NCBI GenBank assembly: GCA_038049695.1
Contig: CP142452.1
Location: forward strand, 52,596,501 to 52,660,500
Direction of reading: 5' to 3'
Length of the DNA stretch: 64,000 nt
Source of the DNA: Cinnamomum chago
Lineage: Eukaryota > Streptophyta > Magnoliopsida > Laurales > Lauraceae
Position numbers and translations under genes: made by a program
Notes under the pieces: generated by a model
Database searches by the model: none
What the model was told of the DNA's origin: nothing
The model's input: the letters and a program-made list of their open reading frames with translations, nothing else
Shown here: piece after piece, positions 31,891 through 43,667 of the stretch
Layout of the letters: every line of letters starts with the position of its first letter
How positions within the stretch are numbered: position 1 is the stretch's first letter

Positions 31891-32928
31891 ATGGCACGCA
31901 CAAAGCAAACCATTAGGAGGCCAAGCAAAAAGTCCAAAATAGGCCAAGCATCTTCTTCCCATAGATCTCCCTCATCCTCTCCTGAAGCTGTTCCTCCTCC
32001 AGAGATTAGATTCAATCACATTCCCTCTCCATCCTCTATTGTCAAATCTTTCTGGAGCAAAGGGATTATTGTTGAGAAAATGTGCACAGTCAAAGATTTA
32101 GTGGACTATGATGTCCCGGCTATTCTTGAAGCCATTGGATGGGGTAGCATCCTAACTTGGAGTGGCAATACCTATGCTTCTTCAGTCCATGGCCTTTATG
32201 AATCTATTTGTGCCTCTACTGCAAATTCTTTTACTATCAGATTCCTTCATGGTGAAGAGGTGGTCACCATTGATATGATTTCCTCCATCTTAGGCATACC
32301 TAGGTCTGATGGCCCAAGGTTTATTTCAGAAGTCCTGCCTCTTAATGAGAGAGAGTCAGTGACTCGAGCTCTTTATGGTAAACCTGAGGACTGGTGTGCC
32401 AAAAACTACCTTCAAGCCTCCTCTATGATCCCTTCCCTTCGTATTATTCATATCATCTTTACTCATTCCATCTATCCTAGGAAAGGGAACAAGACTGAAA
32501 TAACACCCTACATGGTAAATCTTCTTTTCAATGTGATTACTGATGTTCTTATGTGCATTCCATCAGTCATCATGCACCATATCATCTGGGTTATCACAGG
32601 CTCTCAGCCTTGTGCTGCTCCTTTCGGGTTTCTCATTACCCAGATCGCCAGATCTTTTGGTGTGATTCCTCCTGCTTCTGAGAGACCTGATTCTACAACG
32701 GTCTTCAACAAAACAAATATTCTCTTAATGAAGCTTCCACCACCACAGAGAGTAAACCCCGTTGCAAAAGGAGATGCTGAGATTGAGGCTGCAGAGACAG
32801 AGATTGCAGATCAGCAGCAGCCCCAGCCTCGTCAGCCAGAGCCCCAACCTCGTCAGCCCCAGCCCCCTCAGCAGCGTATCTGTGGAGCAAGTAGTTGCTA
32901 CCATGCGCACAGAGTTTCAAGAGTTTAG
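31891..32928 (+). CDS. Extra 3' ORF of A, plant transposon-protein type
   Basis: 345 residues from the ATG at 31891 (AAAATGG context). The N-terminus is basic and reads MARTKQTIRRPSKKSK, matching the first six residues of mature histone H3 (ARTKQT). The body (about residues 40-290) resembles the family called putative plant transposon protein (VTIDMISSILGIPRSD, GNKTEITPYMVNLLF). It ends in P/Q/R repeats (RQPEPQPRQPQPPQQ). A coiled-coil tail (EFQEFRQEVSGMMKK) continues in another frame to 33040, so a frameshift near 32870 has shortened the product. The position between the gag/pol region and the polypurine array is where Sireviruses carry their env-like ORF. The function is unknown, and no signal peptide or membrane segment is convincing. 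Confidence 0.7.
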   Translation: MARTKQTIRRPSKKSKIGQASSSHRSPSSSPEAVPPPEIRFNHIPSPSSIVKSFWSKGIIVEKMCTVKDLVDYDVPAILEAIGWGSILTWSGNTYASSVHGLYESICASTANSFTIRFLHGEEVVTIDMISSILGIPRSDGPRFISEVLPLNERESVTRALYGKPEDWCAKNYLQASSMIPSLRIIHIIFTHSIYPRKGNKTEITPYMVNLLFNVITDVLMCIPSVIMHHIIWVITGSQPCAAPFGFLITQIARSFGVIPPASERPDSTTVFNKTNILLMKLPPPQRVNPVAKGDAEIEAAETEIADQQQPQPRQPEPQPRQPQPPQQRICGASSCYHAHRVSRV

Positions 32929-33460
32929 GCAAGAGGTTTCAGGGATGATGAAGAAAACCCTGAAATATCTCTCGAACATCTCCAGCAGCTGCAGACGCCA
33001 TGATGATGTGATGCCCCCATCTCCTATAGATTCTTCTTAGATCTTACGAGGGCATTTCTTTTTTAGGGGGGTAGTGATAGATTGACTTTCATTGATGTAT
33101 TTTTTATCTATCAACTCACTGATATTTTGATTACTGACCATGATATTTTGATTTTTGTATTGGTCATGTAATTTGTGAAATCTGTACTAAACTTCTATGC
33201 TTAAATCAATGAAAATTACAGTTTCACTTGTTCATCTCTTATCTTCTTATTATATTCCTCTTGATAAATGTTTATGATACTTTGAACTATATATTCTCTC
33301 AATTAATATTTGTTGTCTCAGCTTCATTCAAACAATGCATAGACAAACCAACATACATGATAACTTGTTCCGCACTACATTTTAGATCTCATTTGGTAAC
33401 AGGTGCTACTGAAAGGTATTTGTTTTCTAATGTCTAGAGGTTCCTTTGCAATTCGATGAC

Positions 33461-33768
33461 AAAGGGGGAGAGAAGATCAGAATATCCGACAAAGAGAAGA
33501 TCAAACAAAGGGGGAGAGAAGATCAGATCTAACCAAGGGGGAGATCTGTTCAAGGACTAAAGAGGAAGATCGCTTGAATGCAAAGAATAAGGGAGAGCTC
33601 TAACGAAGGGGGAGAAATCCTGAAAATATTAAGTTAAAGCTCACAACGAATTCGTCATTCGGACGAAGCTACATTCAAGAGATTTCAAGAACAGAGCCGT
33701 TCAAAAAAGCCAAAGTAATAGAAGTGTTGTGATCATCTTAGTTGCCATCAAATTGCAAAAGGGGAGAT
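33461..33768 (+). other. Multiple polypurine-tract array of element A
   Basis: Five AAGGGGGAGA-type tracts, starting near 33461, 33506, 33534 and 33605, and AAAAGGGGAGAT at 33757-33768, which abuts the 3' LTR. The array parallels that of B. Confidence 0.8.
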
Positions 33769-34122
33769 TGTTAGGTTTTTGTTTGTTGTTAATTTGATGG
33801 ATTCACTATCACTTTCACCGTCATTTGATCACACACTCATGCATCTTAGTTTGGACTTTGAAATCTAAGTTTCTAGCTTGCATTTGCATTTGATTTTCAA
33901 ATGATTTAATCATGCATGTTTTAGAACTTAAAATGCACTTTTGAAAACCTAGTTCTTCATGCATATTTTTGGAAAATCGAGTTAGACATCTAGGTTTGTG
34001 ATTTACATACATTCCTCTTTTTTAGAATCTTTTTATTATGCTTAAATCACACTAGCCATGAGTTCCAAGTTTCATCTTTGGAAAATTGCAATTTCTGCAG
34101 GAACTCATCCCAGGCCAGTTTA

Positions 34123-34250
34123 CCCGGTCGACCGAGCCAACTAGCTGTTGGGATTTATGGCCAGTATACCCGGTCGACTAGGGAAACTAGCCGTTGGCTA
34201 ATATAACCGTTGGGCCCGGTCGACCCAAGGGTCATGGTGTCGACCGAGCC
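34123..34250. repeat. TCGA motif cluster in A 3' LTR
   Basis: Four CGGTCGACC-type motifs near 34125, 34171, 34218 and 34239. They are better preserved than in the 5' LTR. Confidence 0.75.
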
Positions 34251-35073
34251 AACTAGCCATTGGACTGTTTTTTCTATAATAGTCCATTTCATTCCTTTCT
34301 TTCTTGAGGCTTGTTGAGTGAATCTTTGGAACCATTTTGAAGCCTAAGGAAGGGGAATAAGCTGAGAAACCTAGAGGGCTATTTCTTAGATTGATTTCCA
34401 TTCCATTTAAAATCCATTTATGGTTAACTAGATGTAACTTCATATTTCTAACTTTAACTGAGTTGTTTTGCAAACACCATATCACTTTAGCATATTAAAT
34501 TGTTTTGCAAACACTCATGTCTCAATCACATGTGTTTTAATATTTAAACTTCATACAACTTGTGTAGTATGTCTTTCCAAGTTGTTTTGAATATTTCATG
34601 TGATTAGCTTATCACTTCAATCATCATTTTCTGCACTTAGATTTTCAAATGCATCAAGCATTCATTTAAGAGTTTCATTTTAGAAATTGATTGAAGTAAA
34701 CATTCATACACTTTGAGCACATAACTTAGCTATTTGTTTGTGTATGCTTGTATCTTGTTTTAAACTTTCATTTCAACCTATTTAAGAGGCAAATGTATTG
34801 AGCTTAAATTGTATCTCTTTGAGTGTTTGTGTAGACACTACTTTGAAAGAAATATTTCTTATTATAAAGGTTATTGCTTAGCCTAGGAAAAGCATCTTGT
34901 AAAGGTTATTGCTTAGCCTAGAAAAGCGCATTGATAGGTTGTTGTTTAGCCTAGAAAAACATCATTGTAGAGGTTATTGCTTAGCCTTGGAAAGCATATT
35001 GTAAAGGTTATTGCTTAGCCTTTTGAAAGCATAGATAGTGGAAATCCGGTGGGTGTTGGTTCACAAGCTGGTG

Positions 35074-35108
35074 GTGGATGTAGGCATTGAGGTCGTACCA
35101 CTATAAAT
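35074..35108 (+). promoter_or_regulatory. Hairpin-TATA core of A 3' LTR
   Basis: Same layout as 2675-2709, with two substitutions in the right arm (GGTCGTACCAC) that weaken the hairpin. TATAAAT is intact. Confidence 0.5.
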
Positions 35109-35279
35109 CATTGTGTGATGGTGTATGTTTGTGGTGATTGTTTTTATTAGCTTCCGCATTTTATTTGATAATCATCACTAGTGGCTAGTTAGTTTTAAAG
35201 AAGTTAAAATTTGACATAATTGGTCATTAACTTGTAGCTCCCCCCCCACCCCGGGTTAGGATCCCGGACTTTCATGATT

Positions 35280-38200
35280 GATGTTGTCAATGCAATAATA
35301 CATAATGCCATAGTGCTAATATGTACACGTATTAATAAAGAACAGGATACCATCCGTGCACTTGATTTCCCACAAGTGTCCACGGTGAGGATATCACATC
35401 AACATAGTATTTTTGTCCAAGTGCGGAAACGTGTAGCAAATCAACTCATAATTCATTTCAAAATAACAAGAACAATAGCATGTATGAACAATTGATGCCA
35501 GAATGAGCAATGATCATTAAAGTATTTTTCCCCAAAAATAAATGTTATATGTCTATATAAAAGATCAGTTAATTATCACTCCCCAAAAATAAAGGCCAAC
35601 AAAGGCCAGTAAGGCCAAAGTAATTCCCAAAAGAATGTATTAGTCATATCTCCAAAATGTTTCGCTTTTCAAGGCGACCAAATGTCTAAATGACATCGTC
35701 GGCCTGCCACTCCTCTAAATGTCGGGGTTCTCTGACTGCTTCCTCATGCTCCTCCTCGGGATAAACAACGTCTGGACCTGAGTACCAAAGAATGGATCAA
35801 ACACGACGGTCTGGCAGGTAGGTGAAAGGATATAACAACATAATAATAAATGAATTTGCCTTGGAAAACATTAAAACCTATTTAAATAATAATTTTTATA
35901 AAATAAATGAATCATTTACTGGAAAACACATGCAATATAAAAGTATGGAAAGGTACCAAAGAATCGGGAACTAACAAGGTGGCAACCACACAAAACTAAA
36001 TCATCTATCACCGAACTGATGAGAGCACATTGGGGCGTTGATCTCTAACACACGATGTGATTAGATTCAACGAAAATATATACATATATATAACTATACG
36101 GGACGGAACCACGGTAACGAACCGGGTGCCAGGACGGGACGGGATCAAGACTGCAGTTGGTTAGACGGGAGGGGGACCTCCAAGTCAGTGAATCAGGCCG
36201 ACAAGGTAGTCCAAGCTTAGTGGTGCCGACTCATAGGTCATATGCAAGCAATCGGGACATGTATAAAGATACATATGATGCAATTACATAAATGGGCGGG
36301 ACGGGGTGCTCATAGGCACAATTATCACTTTAACATCGGACAATGTACAATGAGACTACAAAATGCTATAAATATAATTTCATTGTTTTCGGAAAAGACA
36401 AATCACATAGCATAAATTTCGAGAAATGCATATTACAATTTCAGGAACAATAGGACATCATTGAATTTCCAAATCTTATGGGTCGGGCATCGGGGTTCAA
36501 GATCCAAATCAATGTGAAAAGGGGTCCCGTATGTCGAATTTAATATAAACTTGGTACTCCTTGAGGTTTGAAGACATTTCGGGCTCCCTGTATACATTGT
36601 TAGATCAAAAGTCATTAATAAATCTTCGTGATGGGGTTTCTTTCTAAAATGGGCTTCGTACATTGTCTCTAAACTTCCCCATTACAATGAAGCTCCAAAC
36701 AACCTCTTCCAAACATTTAAACATTACGTTCCTGCTCCCAACATAACCCCAGGTGCACAGTGCACATCACTTGAGCGGATCTAAAGTTCACTCGAGTGGT
36801 GGACTTTCTGGGAGGGTTTGCTCGAGCGGATTCGGGTTCACTCGAGTGGACCTGCCCAGTTTAGGTTGGCTCAAGCGATCTGTCAAGGTCGCTCGAACTA
36901 ACTGACTTCTGGATGGAGTTTGCTCGAGCAAACTGTCCAGAACCTGCAGAATTGCAATTTCGGGCTCCTTCCTTTTTCCTTCTTACAAATCTCTTTGAGC
37001 TTCATTTCTACGCCCAAATGAGAGGCTTGAATCCTCCATTAAACCCCACACAAACCACCATCTAAATCTTCCATCAAACATCCCCAATCACCTCATTTCA
37101 TCAAAAGAAACCCAATCACATACAAGATTCACAAACCCAATAACAATGCTTTGGCAAAATCAATAACATAGATTTTTCCAAGAAGTTAAACAAGAAGAGC
37201 GAGGCCTGTCCATCTTTGAAATAAATGGAAATCATAGAAAGAAGCATGTATATTCAATCACCAAAAGCATGAAGTTGAAAATCACATTCACCATTGAAAT
37301 GAAAACACTTAAATACTCATTCATCCACTTGCCTTGGGTCTCTAACAAGTTAAGGAGGCTTTTAATCTCCCTTTCTCAAGGCCAACCTACAAACACATTC
37401 AAAAACCCCAAATACAAACCCTAAATGGTCACAACCATGAATGGGGAAGAAAGAACTTGCAATAAGATAAAAGAAGGCTCTCTAAGGTGAGAAGAACCCA
37501 TATCTAGAAGATGGAAAGAAAAGCTTACTTGGTGGCTCTTCAAATGGACAAAGTTAGCTACAAGAGGGTCTTGGAATGGGTGATTTCCTCCACAAATAGT
37601 ATCAAGAGAGAGCTCTTATAGTGCGAAAGAAGAAGATGACTTCCATTTTGTCATTGGTGTTGATAGTGATTTGGAGATGTAAGAGCAAGAAGAAGAAGAA
37701 GAAGAAGAGGAAGAGAAAAACCCTAGCTTAGGTTGGATTTGAGCTGGAAGAAGGGGATAAGGAAATGGGTTCTTCTATATATATCAAGTGAGAGTGGGCT
37801 CTACCACTAGCAAATCTTATCGGGCTGAAATCATGACTTTCGGGACCTCGGATGAGTTCAACAAAGAAGGGAAAAATGATCATCGAAAAATCTAGTTTCT
37901 AAAAAGTATATATTTCGAGAGTTTCGGAGATATCGAATTTTTGTGTCCAAATTTGGTATAAATAGACTGTTTTGCCCTCAATATTGGAAAAGTTGGGTTT
38001 CGGGGTTTTAAACTGGGACGAGATTAACATGAAAGTTGAAGAGATTAATGAGATGAGTCAAATGGAGTCAAAACATGAATTATAGGAATCTCGAATAATC
38101 CCCCACGTACACGCAAAGTCGCTAAAAGAACACCCAAAGGATCCCGCTAAATAAAAAGGGACCCAAAACTCTCCAAAACTATAGAAAAAGATATTCTATT

Positions 38201-38290
38201 CCCAACTTAACCAAAAGCTACTAATTTCGCTTAGAACTAATACACTACTAAATTAGTACTATTCGGGGTAACTCGGGTAAGAGTCTTACA
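35280..38290 (-). mobile_element. 5' LTR of element G, main piece
   Basis: Resumes the LTR begun at 1209, giving about 3.08 kb without A, and ends AAGAGTCTTACA. It carries the same blocks as E and F: ATGTCTAAATGACATCG (35682) and CACGACGGTCTGGCAGG (35802). It also has a seven-member CTCGAG motif cluster. The right TSD would be TTACT (38291-38295); the left end is outside the window. Confidence 0.88.
36767..36932. repeat. TCGA palindrome cluster in G LTR
   Basis: Seven motifs with core CTCGAG or a one-base variant. Perfect ones are CACTCGAGTG (36789 and 36839), GCTCGAGC (36820) and the 14-base TTTGCTCGAGCAAA (36919-36932). Confidence 0.85.
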
Positions 38291-38295
38291 TTACT

Positions 38296-38816
38296 TAAGA
38301 GAGATGTTGCAAAATGAGCGGTTTCCGAACATCGAATGATTGCGACCTCAACACAAAGACTCCTTGAAATAGTTTGGGCTATCTACTGAGCTTGAAGTGG
38401 TATTTTTCTGAAATTTTCAAAATACCTTTCATATATTCCAAAATTCTAACCATGCTGTCCCAACTACCGAACTTGGCCCAAAAGTTCCCAAAACTCCCCG
38501 GAACTTACAAAACATCATTCTGGCTCTCAAATTTAGTTAAACACCCTCCAAACGAACCTCCCCTCAAGGTTTTTAGAATTTACACATCGATATGAGTGTA
38601 CCCCACCTCCCTTCAAGGTTTTTAGAATTTACACATAGATCTGAGTTTACCCCAAGCTTGGCCAATCCGTGTCTAACTTTACTTAAATCATAACGAGAAC
38701 CTCTAAATCTACCAAATTAATAACTAAACACACTTAATTATCTCTAAAGTATAGTAATTATCACTAATTATAATTAATTAGTATTGAACATAATTAATCA
38801 GGGTCCGAATCTTACA
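38296..38816 (-). mobile_element. Element H: end of a Tekay-like LTR
   Basis: 521 bases ending GGGTCCGAATCTTACA, the same kind of sense-5' LTR terminus as G, K and J. G is inserted in it, so the rest lies beyond the left window edge. It is the oldest layer of the stack. Confidence 0.6.
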
Positions 38817-39637
38817 CTTCCCACATGATGGGCTTTCTTAGGTCTAAGCCCCCTTGGGTTTGTTACAAGAGAAAAAAAAAAAAAAAACAGTTCCTTTTAG
38901 GTATTAGATGCGCATCTGCATCCCTAGTCTAACAATTTATTGGGCATTAAACTCAAACCATTGCATCGACCACAAGCCCAACCTGGCCAACGAAAAAGTG
39001 TGATATGAATAGAGATGACAATGGGCTGGTTTGGTATAGTTCGGGCTAAAACCCAAACCCACCCCAACCCATAATTACCCTTTTCAAACCCGGCCTACCC
39101 TGTAACCTTATGGACCGGGTCAGGTCGAATTTAATGGAGATCATCTTTAGTTAAAAATGTGCTAACTAGGATTCTTACTATCAACCTCGTCCTTTTTAAA
39201 AATAAAAAAAAAACCACCTATCAACCTCGTCCTACTTTGTAAGTTTCTGTTACCAAATGATTTACGGTTGTTTTGTATGTAACATTTCAGTAATAACCAT
39301 CTAAACTTATCTGGATCTGAACCCAGAAGCCGGAAATTACTATACAACCATATACGCCTCCAATATGAGTAGGTCAAACATGGTCGCCCATTTTAACATG
39401 ACATATTGCCAACCATGGGATAGTTAAATAAAACTGATCTGGACACGTGGCAACCAGGGACTGGACTCTTGACAAGAACAAAGGTAGATCTCGACATCTT
39501 GGTATGAGATGCTCCCATTCAAGGGATATTTCATGGAAGATCTGCTTAAAGGTTTAAACAATCGAATAACATTAAGAAAAAGGCCAACATCAACACAGCA
39601 AAAGATTATAATAAAACAATGTCGTATTAGATTCTTG

Positions 39638-39646
39638 TATAAAATA
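39638..39646 (+). promoter_or_regulatory. Possible TATA box of a host gene
   Basis: TATAAAATA, about 40 bases upstream of the candidate start codon at 39687. Confidence 0.35.
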
Positions 39647-39686
39647 AGCCAACCCAAAAATCACTTCTCTTTAAGATTGATCTTCA

Positions 39687-39728
39687 ATGGTGTCTGGGGC
39701 AGATCCCGGGATTCATGAACATCATCAC
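39687..39728 (+). CDS. Candidate first coding exon of an unknown gene
   Basis: ATGG start in a plausible context encoding MVSGADPGIHEHHH, ending in phase 0 at a strong donor, CAC|GTGAGT, followed by a CT microsatellite as is common in plant first introns. A TATA-like box lies about 40 bases upstream. I do not recognise the protein and found no second exon. If real, the rest would lie beyond the solo LTR inserted at 40160. It could be chance. Confidence 0.3.
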
Positions 39729-39919
39729 GTGAGTCTCTCTCTCTCTCTAAATGTATGTGTATTTGATTGGGGTTGGTAAAATTTTATATTTGGGCAGTTA
39801 AAAGAAGGAAGTTGGAATTATTCCTGGGAGTTTCTTTGGGAAATATAAGGTTTGGTAAAACAGATGGAAGTTTGGCCATCTGGTTCTTGACTTATGGATG
39901 TTGATTGATTTAGGGGTCA

Positions 39920-40029
39920 GTTATTAATGGTATTAATGATAATACTGACACTCTGACTCGAGTGGCATGGGTTAGTTATTAATGGTATTAATGATAATAC
40001 TAACACTCTGACTTGAGTGGCATGGGTTG
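39920..40029. repeat. 55-base tandem duplication
   Basis: Two units, 39920-39974 and 39975-40029, differing at three or four positions. Confidence 0.9.
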
Positions 40030-40159
40030 GTCGATTTGGGGGTCAGTTAACAATGAAAGTAGTTATAATGTTTAAACTATTTTTTTTTTTTTTTTTTTTG
40101 AATGGTAATGCTTATACTACTTATTCACCACAAAATCATCAACCAGGGTTTATATTCTG

Positions 40160-40327
40160 TGTCACACCCCCGAAAGTGAAATCAAGGAGATTATGATCAA
40201 TTAAAAATTTTCAACATAATAATAACCCTTGCCCCCAATCATGTGTCACACCCCCGAAAGTGAAATCAAGGAGATTATGATCAATTAAAATTTTTCAACA
40301 TAATAATAACCCTTGCCCCCAATCATG
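40160..40327. repeat. 84-base terminal duplication of LTR I
   Basis: Two near-identical 84-base units, each starting TGTCACACCCCCGAAAGTG exactly at the LTR edge. Confidence 0.9.
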
Positions 40328-42579
40328 TCCCAAATGGATCGAAGATCGATGTGAGGTATAAATATTTCCTCGAATACATAAATCAATAGCGGAAGCTTCA
40401 TATAAACAAGTAATATCTCAAGATGTATAGTTATGAGCAATACGGAAATATATTATCTAAGTTTAAGTTTGAAACAATTAAACAAAAGTATTAATTACAA
40501 TGAAAAACCACGATAAAACTTGGGCCTAACTAAAATAATAACCAAAAGAACCAAAAGATGAATCTATCCAAAAATAAACATGAGGCACTCGAGTACGGGG
40601 TCGGTATGGCTATACAGTCGTCCGTACTATAGTTTAGGAGGTCATCAGAATGATCCGCTTAAATCTCTTTCGTCGTCTCCTCCTCGAACTAGAAGGGCTC
40701 GGTACCTATGCACCAAGAGTAGTATCATCAGAAACGATGGTTGGCAGGCAGATATAAATATAAAACATCAATAGATATGCAGAACGAATCAGAATAGACA
40801 ATAGACAAGATCATATAACATACATAGCATCCTGATCGTAAGAAGTGCATAGTATATGAATCATAAATAAACTAACATGAACATCTAGCAAGATAGGCGG
40901 TCCACATATGCTAATTACCACGGGATAGTGTCATTGCCCTCCCTACTCCCATTGAGTTGTGGTGGAGATATCAAGACATAGGATATACCTGGCAACAAGG
41001 CACAAGTAGTAACTTGGCAACAAGGCACAGTAATGACTTGGCAAACAAGCAAGATCCATCAACAAGTAAAATGTCGTACTGCGCAGACGTTCATCAAAGT
41101 CCTCACACAGATGGTGCTCCATCTGTGTTGGGCCATATACAACTGAGTGGTGCCGGACACAAAGATTCCTAAACAAGCAATAGTGAGGGGCTACGCTTTC
41201 TTGCGCGAACAAAATTTATCAACAAAAGAGATACAACTTTCCATTATCAAGTTAAGATCAATCAAGCAAGCTTCTTCAAATGTCAATACCATAAGTAGTC
41301 CTCATCAAGCTCTTACAATCAAAGCCACCTAGCCTCAAACCTTCATCAATCGTCAAAACAAGCGGAACATAAAAAAGAATCATAAGTTCAACACCTAGGT
41401 TCATCAAGTAATCTCAAAACAAAACGAAGCAAACGAAACTAAGGAACATGAACATAGCATATAGACAAGTACCAAACAGAATAATTTGGAATCAGAAGCG
41501 ATAGACAATCCAATCCTAGGTACAATGTTAAACCCGAGGCATCGTATAATCATACTCAGTCAACGAAGGGAATTAGGGTTCGCGATACCCAAACAAACAA
41601 TCTTCGTACATAGATATAAAGGGGGGTATCCCGTTATCCCGTACCGTTCAAGATTGAGATGGGTTGTAACCCGACATAACCGAATTAACCGTGAAGAACA
41701 TTGGCTCAAAACATCTTCACATATAGTCAAATGAGTCCAAAAAGGGTAACCGAAGTTCCACCTAAGTCCAACTAAAAGAGTGTAAAATGGGCCCTTCAAA
41801 AAGGTATCCAGCAGTGGGCCCGATCCACATCCCACACAGAGTACCCGATCGACCCGACCCAATCCGGTAGACCGGAAGTTGTAAACAAATGGAGTACACA
41901 GTGTTCTTCATCAAGCTCCAGAGAGCCTCATTGTGTGTGGCCGGTCAACCACATTCACCGCGGTTACAGAACCTCAGTTCTGCAACTGAAGTGAAATGGG
42001 TGGAAACCCCTTTCCAAAATCGCAGAACATGTAATCAGTCAGTATGAAGGGCCTAGTCATTCCATTCTAATCCTGCAAACAAAGAAAATAGGGCCTAGCC
42101 CTCTCCACATACATTCATACCCCCTCTTATCAAGTCCATTCAACCAACATCCATCCCAATCCAACCATTCAATTTATATTATCATATTTTCAACATTTAA
42201 AGTATCAATGAGCATGTGGTCATCTAAATCATCACCAATCATCAAATCAAAGGAAAGACAAACATATCCAACCATATATATAAATATCTACTTGCCTTTG
42301 GTGGAAAAATGGTCAAATCCAAAAACCCTAGCTCAATGCCCAACAAACCAAACCCAAGGAAACATTAGCAAATAAAACTAAATTATAATATAAACTAAAA
42401 GAATGGAAAGCTCTAAGCTAACTAAACACAACTCCACACCCAAAGTATATAAACCAAATATAGGGGAAATGAAACTTACCAAACGGATGGGTAGATGGAG
42501 TGGTGGCTTGAAATTGAGGAAGAGATGCTCACGGTGTCCACGCGGAGATGATGGTGATGATCGAGGGTGGGGGTGAGGG

Positions 42580-43260
42580 CTGTATTTATAGTCCGTTTGT
42601 AGCAAAGTGAGTGAGAGAGATTGAGAAAAAGATAAAAAGAATTGAAATGGATATGGGGAGGTAATGGGGCCCACTTGATTTGGTGCCCATTGACAGAAAA
42701 ATGTAAAAGACAGAATGGAAGAAATAAAGAAAGAAAGAAAGAAATGGTGAGATGGGTGGGTCTGAGGAGAAAGTCAACGTGGTGAGTGGAGTGAGGTGAG
42801 GGAGATGAGATGAGAGAAAATGAAATGAGATGATGAGAAAATGAGAGGGAATGATATGGGTATGGGTCAAAATCGTTGGCAGCTAGAGGAATGAGAGAGA
42901 AAGAAAGGAAGAGAGAGAGAGTGGAAAAAGGAAACGGGGAGGGGTGATTCACGCCGGCAGCATGGAGGGGGAAAATCAGGGAAAGAAGGAGAAATGGAAA
43001 AGGGAAAAATGAGGGAAGAAATAGAGAGAGAAAGAAAGAGATGGGGTGGCAGTGTGCTTGGAAGAGGGAGAGAGATGGAGTGGGCTGGGTTCGCCGGAGA
43101 TGACTAGCGGCGACGAGCTTGGAGTCCGGCGGTAACGACGTGAGTGAGAGAGGGAGGACGACAGAGATGAGAGAAAGAGAGGGGAGAGGCTGCTGTTGGT
43201 GAGGAATGAAGATGAGGAATGAGGAGGAAAAGGTGGGTTTTGACCTAACATGAATGAAAA
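42580..43260 (+). repeat. Purine-rich strand in LTR I
   Basis: About 680 bases in which the plus strand is mostly G and A, with many GAGA and GAAAG runs. ORFs read here on the minus strand (serine- and leucine-rich) are composition artefacts. Confidence 0.7.
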
Positions 43261-43667
43261 GGGGAAATGGGTATGGGGCTGCACGTGGGATTAGGTGGGG
43301 TGGGGCATGATGGGATGAGATGGAAATTAATAAAATGGGCTTGGATGGGTACGGGTCAGGTCAGATTTTGGGTCGGGTTCAGAGGTCTGGATCGGAATGT
43401 AACAGAAGGATAAAGCCTGAAAAATTAGGTAATCTACCCGATGGTGCCAAAATATCGAAAAGTGAAAAATATTAAAAAGCCCTTAGAACTTTTCAAAAAT
43501 AGCGACACACACCCCTATGATACCCAAACGCATTCTGAGTCACGCGAGACTTCGCACGCGAGATCCATACGTCAAATCCTACTTGCTAAGACTCTAAACA
43601 CACTTACTAACTAATCACGCAATTAATTATAATTAATATGGGTTATAGGTCGGGATGTTACATTATG

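Larger units (their letters stand above)
1279..35274 (+). mobile_element. Element A: pol-less Sirevirus-like copia LTR retrotransposon
   Basis: A complete element spans 33,996 bases because three other elements are nested in it. It is bounded by TGTTAGG...TTTCA LTRs and the perfect TSD TGATT at 1274-1278 and 35275-35279. Its own internal DNA is in four pieces (2903-3888, 11834-12636, 15230-15698, 31444-33768), only about 4.6 kb in total. This holds a primer-binding site, gag, an extra 3' ORF and an array of polypurine tracts. No reverse transcriptase, integrase or protease motif is present in these pieces, so A is non-autonomous. Sirevirus affinity is inferred from the coiled-coil gag with a CCHC knuckle, the extra 3' ORF and the multiple polypurine tracts. 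The two LTRs differ in length (1624 and 1506), so this is an older insertion than B. Confidence 0.9.
33769..35274 (+). repeat. 3' LTR of element A
   Basis: 1506 bases, TGTTAGG to CTTTCA, followed by TSD TGATT at 35275-35279. It is shorter than the 5' LTR, mainly through a deletion in the motif cluster and a shorter C run. Confidence 0.92.
38817..40154. other. Intergenic DNA with possible gene start
   Basis: Single-copy-looking DNA. It contains a likely hAT-type MITE remnant (about 39014-39150, GACAATGGGCTGGTTTGG and CCCGGCCTACCC), a duplicated CTATCAACCTCGTCCT (39179 and 39218), a candidate first exon (39687-39728), a 55-base tandem duplication, and a T run at 40080-40099. Confidence 0.5.
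40160..43662 (-). mobile_element. Element I: Tekay-like solo LTR
   Basis: About 3.5 kb from TGTCACACCCCCG to GGGATGTTACA. The flanks TTCTG (40155-40159) and TTATG (43663-43667) look like a TSD with one mismatch. The orientation matches E, F and G (for example AGCGGAAGCTTCAT at 40387). The terminal 84 bases are tandemly duplicated (40160-40243 and 40244-40327). Only weak palindromic motifs survive (CCCGATCGACCC near 41846). No internal domain. Confidence 0.8.

Noticed and set aside
42378..43284. Serine-, leucine- and phenylalanine-rich minus-strand ORFs
   Set aside because: They are translations of the purine-rich strand of solo LTR I; composition alone keeps the frame open and no domain is visible.
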